Assembly (NCBI GenBank): GCA_003151595.1
Contig: PLXW01000089.1
Coordinates: 12,506 to 76,505, forward strand
DNA: 64,000 nt
Reading direction: 5' to 3'
Origin: Myxococcales bacterium
GTDB taxonomy: Bacteria; Myxococcota; Polyangia; Polyangiales; Polyangiaceae
The notes beneath the pieces were generated by a model. It searched no databases, had not been told where the DNA came from, and saw only the letters and a program-made list of their open reading frames with translations. The translations under genes were made by a program, and so were the position numbers. Positions 60,267 through 64,000 of this stretch are shown in pieces; positions within the stretch are counted from its first letter, which is position 1; every line of letters starts with the position of its first letter.

Positions 60267-60661
60267 CGTGAGCGCGAGGATACACGCTCGCCGCGAAGGG
60301 CAAGCGTCCCGCTCGCGGGCGCGTGGCGACGTGCGCGCTTCGACCGATTCCCGCGATGCTTCATGGGCACCACGCGCGGTGCCTGCGCGTGATCGAGCGT
60401 GAAGGTCGCTTCGTCGTTGCTGGCCTCGCGCATCGACACCACGACGTCCGCGAGGTCGGCCACGGTCTCCACGTACTCCAGCCGGTGAATTGGAAACTCG
60501 CGCTGCTCCATGTCCTCGAGGCGCAGCGCGATGAGGACGAGATCGAGCGGGTCGAGGTGGAGGTCCGCGTGAAGGTCCCCGAGCGGATCGACCTCGCTGA
60601 CGTCGACGTCGAGGTGCCGCGCGATCACGCCTCGAACCACTTCATCCAAGAGCTCATTCAT
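60263..60661 (-). CDS. Acyl-carrier-protein-like protein lacking the phosphopantetheine serine
   Basis: 132 aa from the ATG at 60661, which has AAGGAG six bases upstream; an ATG at 60667 is too close to that site. The first 80 residues follow the ACP fold: helix 1 NELLDEVVRGVIARHL, LHADLHLDPLDLVLIALRLED, then FPIHRLEYVETVADLADVV. The family places the modified serine in D-S-L; here that position reads D-P-L, so no phosphopantetheine arm can be attached at the usual site. The C-terminal 45 residues are Arg/His-rich and not part of an ACP. It overlaps zwf by ATGA. Function unknown; a non-prosthetic scaffold is possible. Confidence 0.78.
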   Translation of the reverse strand: MNELLDEVVRGVIARHLDVDVSEVDPLGDLHADLHLDPLDLVLIALRLEDMEQREFPIHRLEYVETVADLADVVVSMREASNDEATFTLDHAQAPRVVPMKHRGNRSKRARRHAPASGTLALRGERVSSRSR

Positions 60662-60747
60662 GACCATCTCCTTGCCGTGTCGGTTCGTAGGGAGAGCCAT
60701 CGAGAGGCGGGAATACTTCCTGCGAGACATACGTCGAAACGCGATTG

Positions 60748-61011
60748 TCACTTTGGCGCGGGAGGGGGCGGGCAACCGGCAGGACGACACACCAGGACTC
60801 TGTCCGGCGTGACGTCGCACGTTCCCTGCAACTCGCGGTCGCCGAGCTTCACCGTGCAAGCGTCGCCCTCCTTGGCGCTGGCGCAGGCCGCGATCGCTTC
60901 GGGCGGCGGGCCGCCTCCAGGCGGAGGACCCTGCGGTTGGTCGGCGCGCGCGAGTGTCGCAAAGACACAGAGGAAGAGGCCCGTGTAGCCGGCGTGAGTG
61001 AGCTTGTTCAT
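60748..61011 (-). CDS. Small secreted Cys-containing protein
   Basis: 87 aa from the ATG at 61011, supported by AAGGAG upstream (an ATG at 61032 is less likely). A signal peptide (YTGLFLCVFATLARA) is followed by a Pro/Gly stretch (GPPPGGGPPPEA) and CASAKEGDACTVKLGDRELQGTC. The pattern EGDxC, GTC and VLVCRP is known to me from small secreted myxobacterial proteins of unknown function. Two disulphides are likely. It lies between the histidine-kinase gene and the ACP-like gene on the same strand, with 88 bases before it. Confidence 0.75.
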   Translation of the reverse strand: MNKLTHAGYTGLFLCVFATLARADQPQGPPPGGGPPPEAIAACASAKEGDACTVKLGDRELQGTCDVTPDRVLVCRPAGCPPPPAPK

Positions 61012-61099
61012 TTCGATCTCCTTCACCAGCACTGTGGCTGGCGACGCGGGAGATCGTGTTTCGCCGGTCTTTCGAATTGTTTCGATCGCCGCGCGCGCG

Positions 61100-62239
61100 T
61101 CAGGCTTCGGCCGGCGGGACCGTCACCCGCACGGTCGTCCCTTTTCCGACAGCGCTCTGCACGCCGATCGTTCCGCCGTGCGCTTCGACGATTCGTTTCG
61201 CGAGCGTGAGGCCGAGCCCGACGCCGCCCGTCCCACGAAAGCGACTCCGGTCGCCGCGGAAGAACGGCGTGAAGACGTGCGGGAGATCCTCGGGCGTGAT
61301 GCCGAGCCCGGCGTCGCGGACGTCGAAGGCGACGCCGTCGTCGCGCTTCAGGAGCGCGAGCGTGATCGCGTTACTGGGATCGGGCGAATACTTCTCGGCG
61401 TTCTCGAGGAGGTTGTCGATCACGCGACGGAAGAGGACCGGATCGACGCGGACGATCGGGAGCCCTTCGGCGATCGAGACGGTGAGCGACCGGCGCGGAT
61501 GGCGCGCGCGAAAGCGCTCCGACGCGCGCGTGGCGATGACCTCGGGGCCGACGTCTTCCACGTGCATCTCGAAGCGCGAGGCCGTGCTCTGGCCGTGCGC
61601 CAGGCGCGTCGCGGTGAGGACGTCGTCGATGAGCGCTTCGAGCTCGCCGAGGTCGGTCGCGATCTCGGTCATCGAGGTGCGGCCGGCGTCGGCGTCCCCT
61701 TCGCCGGCGAGATCGAGCGCCACCCGGATGCGGGCGAGAGGCGTGCGGAGCTCGTGGGAGACGTTCGCCATCAGCTCCTTCTCCGCCAGGAGCAGCTTCT
61801 GAACCTGCTCGGCCATGTCGTCGAACGCGCGCCCGAGCTCGCCCAGCTCGTCGTCGCGATCGAGGCGCGTGCGCGCCGCGAGATCTCCGGCGCCGAGCGC
61901 GCGCGCCGTGCGACTCAGACGATCGAGCGGCACGACGATCCAGCGCGCGGTGAGGAACGCGCCCACGCCGACGATGACGAGGCCGCTCAGGAAGAACGTG
62001 AGGAGCGGCGCCACTGCCGCCGGGCGCTCGTGCCTGTGTCCCGGCGGCGGACCGAGCTCGCGAGGCTCATTCATCTCGTGTGCGTCGTGTGCGTCGTGCG
62101 AGCGCGGCGGCATGTCGTCGGGCGGCGAGCGATGAATCAACCAACCCACGCCAACGACGGCGATCGCCAGGAGCACCAGCTGCACCAGCCCCAGCGCGTA
62201 CAAGCGCCACGCCAGCGTTCCGCGCGCCGGGCGGATCAT
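61100..62239 (-). CDS. Sensor histidine kinase with a short His-rich periplasmic loop
   Basis: 379 aa. The start is set by the ATG at 62239, which overlaps the stop of the response-regulator gene (ATGA). Two membrane helices (YALGLVQLVLLAIAVVGVGWL and LLTFFLSGLVIVGVGAFL) bracket a loop of about 45 residues rich in His, Asp, Pro and Glu (SHDAHDAHEMNEP; PPGHRHERP). A HAMP domain, then the dimerisation helix with the phospho-acceptor His in NVSHELRTPLARIR. The catalytic domain has the N box NLLENAEKYSPDPS, DAGLGI and GGVGLGLTLAKRIVEAHGG. Metal or pH sensing is suggested by the loop. Confidence 0.93.
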   Translation of the reverse strand: MIRPARGTLAWRLYALGLVQLVLLAIAVVGVGWLIHRSPPDDMPPRSHDAHDAHEMNEPRELGPPPGHRHERPAAVAPLLTFFLSGLVIVGVGAFLTARWIVVPLDRLSRTARALGAGDLAARTRLDRDDELGELGRAFDDMAEQVQKLLLAEKELMANVSHELRTPLARIRVALDLAGEGDADAGRTSMTEIATDLGELEALIDDVLTATRLAHGQSTASRFEMHVEDVGPEVIATRASERFRARHPRRSLTVSIAEGLPIVRVDPVLFRRVIDNLLENAEKYSPDPSNAITLALLKRDDGVAFDVRDAGLGITPEDLPHVFTPFFRGDRSRFRGTGGVGLGLTLAKRIVEAHGGTIGVQSAVGKGTTVRVTVPPAEA

Positions 62240-62976
62240 CGGTCGTCGGGCGTGAGCACGTAGCCGACGCCGCGCACGGTCTTGAGGAGGCGCGGGCTGC
62301 GCGAGTCGTCGCCCAGCTTCTGGCGCAAGCGCGAGACGTGAACGTCGATCGAGCGATCGAACGCTTCGTCTCCGGCGACGTGCACCATCGCCAGGAGCTG
62401 CTCGCGCGTGAGCACGCGACCGCTTCGCTCGGCGAGCGCGCGGAGGACCGCGAACTCGAGCGTGGTGAGCGTCAGCGGCTTGCCGTGCATCGAGGCGCTC
62501 ATCGTCTGCGCGTCGACCACGAGCGGTCCGATCTCGATGCGCTCCGGTCGCGGCCCGGTCTTCCCGCGCGCACGACGCGCCTGCGCGCGCACGCGGGCCA
62601 GGAGCTCGCGCGTGGAGAACGGCTTGCTCACGTAGTCGTCGGCGCCCCCTTCGAGCCCCATCACGCGATCGGCTTCTTCCACGCGCGCGGTCACCATGAT
62701 GATCGGTACGTCGACCCGCTCGCGGAGCTGGCGGCACACCTCGAGCCCGTCCATTCCGGGCAACATCAGATCGAGCAGCACCACGTCGGGGCGGACGCGA
62801 AGGACCTCGGCCACGGCCGCGTCGCCGCGCGCTACGTGGACCACTTCGACGCCGTGCAACGTCAGGTACTGCGAGGTGAGCCGCGCGAGACGCTCGTCGT
62901 CTTCGACGTAGACGATCGTGAGCGGAGTCTCGTCTTCGGTCACGGGGTTCGGGGGAACGGGATGAGGCCCGGGCAT
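62236..62976 (-). CDS. OmpR-family response regulator
   Basis: 246 aa from the ATG at 62976; ATGs at 62994 and 63006 are possible. The receiver domain shows VYVEDDERLARL, the phosphorylation site Asp in VVLLDLMLPGMDG, IIMVTAR and YVSKPFSTREL. The C-terminal winged helix is of the OmpR/PhoB type: LTLTTLEFAVLRALAER, LTREQLLAMVHVAGDEA, RSIDVHVSRLRQKLGDD and TVRGVGYVL. The stop overlaps the kinase start (ATGA), making a classical two-component operon. The divergent metallophosphoesterase and the small secreted protein are candidate targets. Confidence 0.95.
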   Translation of the reverse strand: MPGPHPVPPNPVTEDETPLTIVYVEDDERLARLTSQYLTLHGVEVVHVARGDAAVAEVLRVRPDVVLLDLMLPGMDGLEVCRQLRERVDVPIIMVTARVEEADRVMGLEGGADDYVSKPFSTRELLARVRAQARRARGKTGPRPERIEIGPLVVDAQTMSASMHGKPLTLTTLEFAVLRALAERSGRVLTREQLLAMVHVAGDEAFDRSIDVHVSRLRQKLGDDSRSPRLLKTVRGVGYVLTPDDR

Positions 62977-63229
62977 CGAGCTCGACGATCGCATCGTTTC
63001 GCGCATCTTGTCAGCCCGCGTGGCCGATGTGCGCCGGCGAAACAAACCGACACGTCGCCGAACGCACGTCGACGGCCCGCCCCGCCTTCGCCATCGAATC
63101 GCCATCCATCATTTCCGCAAGCGTTTCGCGCCCGGACGCACGCTGCCACGCGGGTCTGAGAACGTGGCATCGTGAGCGCACGGGTGGCGCTCACACGCTG
63201 ACGCGAGTCCGCGACAAGGGAGGAGCACC

Positions 63230-64000
63230 ATGACGACGAACACGACGCGCATCGCGCATCTGTCCGACGTGCACATGCTCGACGAGGCGCGCTCGGATCG
63301 ATTCCGTGCGAGAGCCTACGACTTGAGCACGCACTTCGTGAGCATCGGGCGACCGCTCGATCCCATCGAGCGGCGAAGGAAACTGAAGAACGGGCTACGC
63401 GCGGCCAGGAACGCCGGCGCGCATCACTTCGTGATCTCGGGCGACCTGACGGAGATGGGGACGAAGGCGCAGTACGAAGCGCTGGCCGAGACGCTGCACG
63501 AGAGCCACGTCGAGCCGTGGCGCATCACGCTCGTGCCGGGAAACCACGACGCCTACGACTCGCCGACGGCGTGGCGCGAGGCGATGGATGGGCCGCTGCG
63601 ACCGTGGGCCATGTCGAGCGCGCGGAACCCGGGGGCGGTGGTCGACGTCGGGAGCGTGTGCTTCTTGCCGATCGACGTCGCCTGCCATCAACCGGTGACG
63701 CGCTCGGCGGGCGAGATCTCCGAAGCGGCGATCGACGCCATCGAGCATCGGGTGAAGGACCCCGCGTTCCGGCACAAGCCGATCGTGGTGGTGCAGCACC
63801 ATCCGCCGTACGAGCGCTCGGCGGTGATGCAGTGGATCGACGGGCTGCGCGGCTTTGCGCGGATGATGGGGCTCATCGAGCGGTTCCCGGCGGTGCACGT
63901 GCTTCACGGGCACCTGCATCACGTGGTGTCGCGCGTCGTCGGGATCGGACGCGAGCGCATCTTCGGAGCGCCGGCGATCGTGGACGACCCGAGCGATCGT
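63230..64000 (+). CDS. Metallophosphoesterase, N-terminal part (partial)
   Basis: At least 257 aa; the gene runs off the window. The ATG at 63230 has GGGAGG close upstream. A calcineurin-like fold is clear: IAHLSDVHMLDE (D-x-H), FVISGDLTEMG (GD), LVPGNHDAY (GNHD), VVQHHPPYE (H near HHPP) and VLHGHLHH (GHxH), which together ligate two metal ions. Substrate not known; family members hydrolyse cyclic nucleotides, nucleotides or phosphoproteins. It is divergent from the two-component system, with about 250 bases between the translation starts. Confidence 0.9.
   Translation, partial: MTTNTTRIAHLSDVHMLDEARSDRFRARAYDLSTHFVSIGRPLDPIERRRKLKNGLRAARNAGAHHFVISGDLTEMGTKAQYEALAETLHESHVEPWRITLVPGNHDAYDSPTAWREAMDGPLRPWAMSSARNPGAVVDVGSVCFLPIDVACHQPVTRSAGEISEAAIDAIEHRVKDPAFRHKPIVVVQHHPPYERSAVMQWIDGLRGFARMMGLIERFPAVHVLHGHLHHVVSRVVGIGRERIFGAPAIVDDPSDR

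Overview
The window is very G+C-rich chromosomal DNA, almost entirely coding, and most likely from a member of the Myxococcota (Polyangia-like). Pointers are many large lipoproteins with Ala/Gly/Ser- or Asp-Ala-Gly-rich linkers and Cys-rich modules, a secreted protein with a MYXO-CTERM-type tail and a MopE-like CDGxDDDCDG motif, a DUF2378-like protein, PilZ-DUF4388 and DUF4388-DnaJ proteins, a Ser/Thr kinase with C-terminal membrane segments, and a Ku/LigD end-joining pair. I see no rRNA, tRNA, CRISPR array, insertion sequence or prophage. No gene-free stretch exceeds 300 bases; the longest are 42645-42831 (a weak hairpin and a short direct repeat only), 165-339 (a CAG/CACG-rich stretch near 195-220), 10284-10456 and 23121-23281.

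Layout. 1-164: end of ndk. 340-2686: a kinase-like hypothetical, a DUF2378-like protein and a lipoprotein. 2685-6817: a partner-switching signalling module (STAS-like antagonist, anti-sigma-type kinase, and a convergent two-propeller/Y_Y_Y/PP2C phosphatase), preceded on the minus strand by a glycoside-hydrolase-like lipoprotein. 8402-15322: a frameshifted cytochrome c, a conserved hypothetical, a DUF72 protein, surface lipoproteins and a PilZ-DUF4388 protein. 15399-21867: a DNA-repair island (ligD, divergent ku, two small unknowns, an Ada/AlkA fusion, ogt). 21774-24853: three lipoproteins. 24920-26298: thyA-folA. 26370-30084: gamma-glutamyltransferase and the MYXO-CTERM protein. 30088-33604: a tetR-MFS-HlyD efflux operon with a palindromic operator candidate. 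33700-37537: a frameshifted sterol-desaturase-family gene and a TetR/Ser-Thr kinase pair. 37700-42644: PQQ-propeller lipoprotein, TetA-like MFS pump, TonB-C/AgmX-like membrane protein. 42832-45920: GNAT enzyme and Ski2-like helicase. 45993-51226: Ser/Gly-rich lipoprotein, di-haem cytochrome, DUF1800 and Tat-exported DUF1501 pair. 51302-55140: Lon and an M18 aminopeptidase. 55151-60661: repeat-containing lipoprotein, DUF4388-DnaJ protein, zwf and a translationally coupled acyl-carrier-like protein. 60748-62976: a small secreted protein and a two-component system. 63230-end: a truncated metallophosphoesterase.

Many neighbours overlap by 1-4 bases (ATGA, GTGA or TAATG junctions), which defines several translationally coupled pairs: ada/alkA-ogt, thyA-folA, tetR-MFS, GNAT-helicase, DUF1800-DUF1501, ACP-like-zwf, response regulator-kinase. 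The points most worth a second look are the SiaABC-like switch with an unusually large sensor, the carrier-like protein without its modification serine coupled to zwf, in-frame hexanucleotide tracts in the LigD linker, a 225-bp direct-repeat-bounded segment in a lipoprotein gene, and two apparently frameshifted genes.
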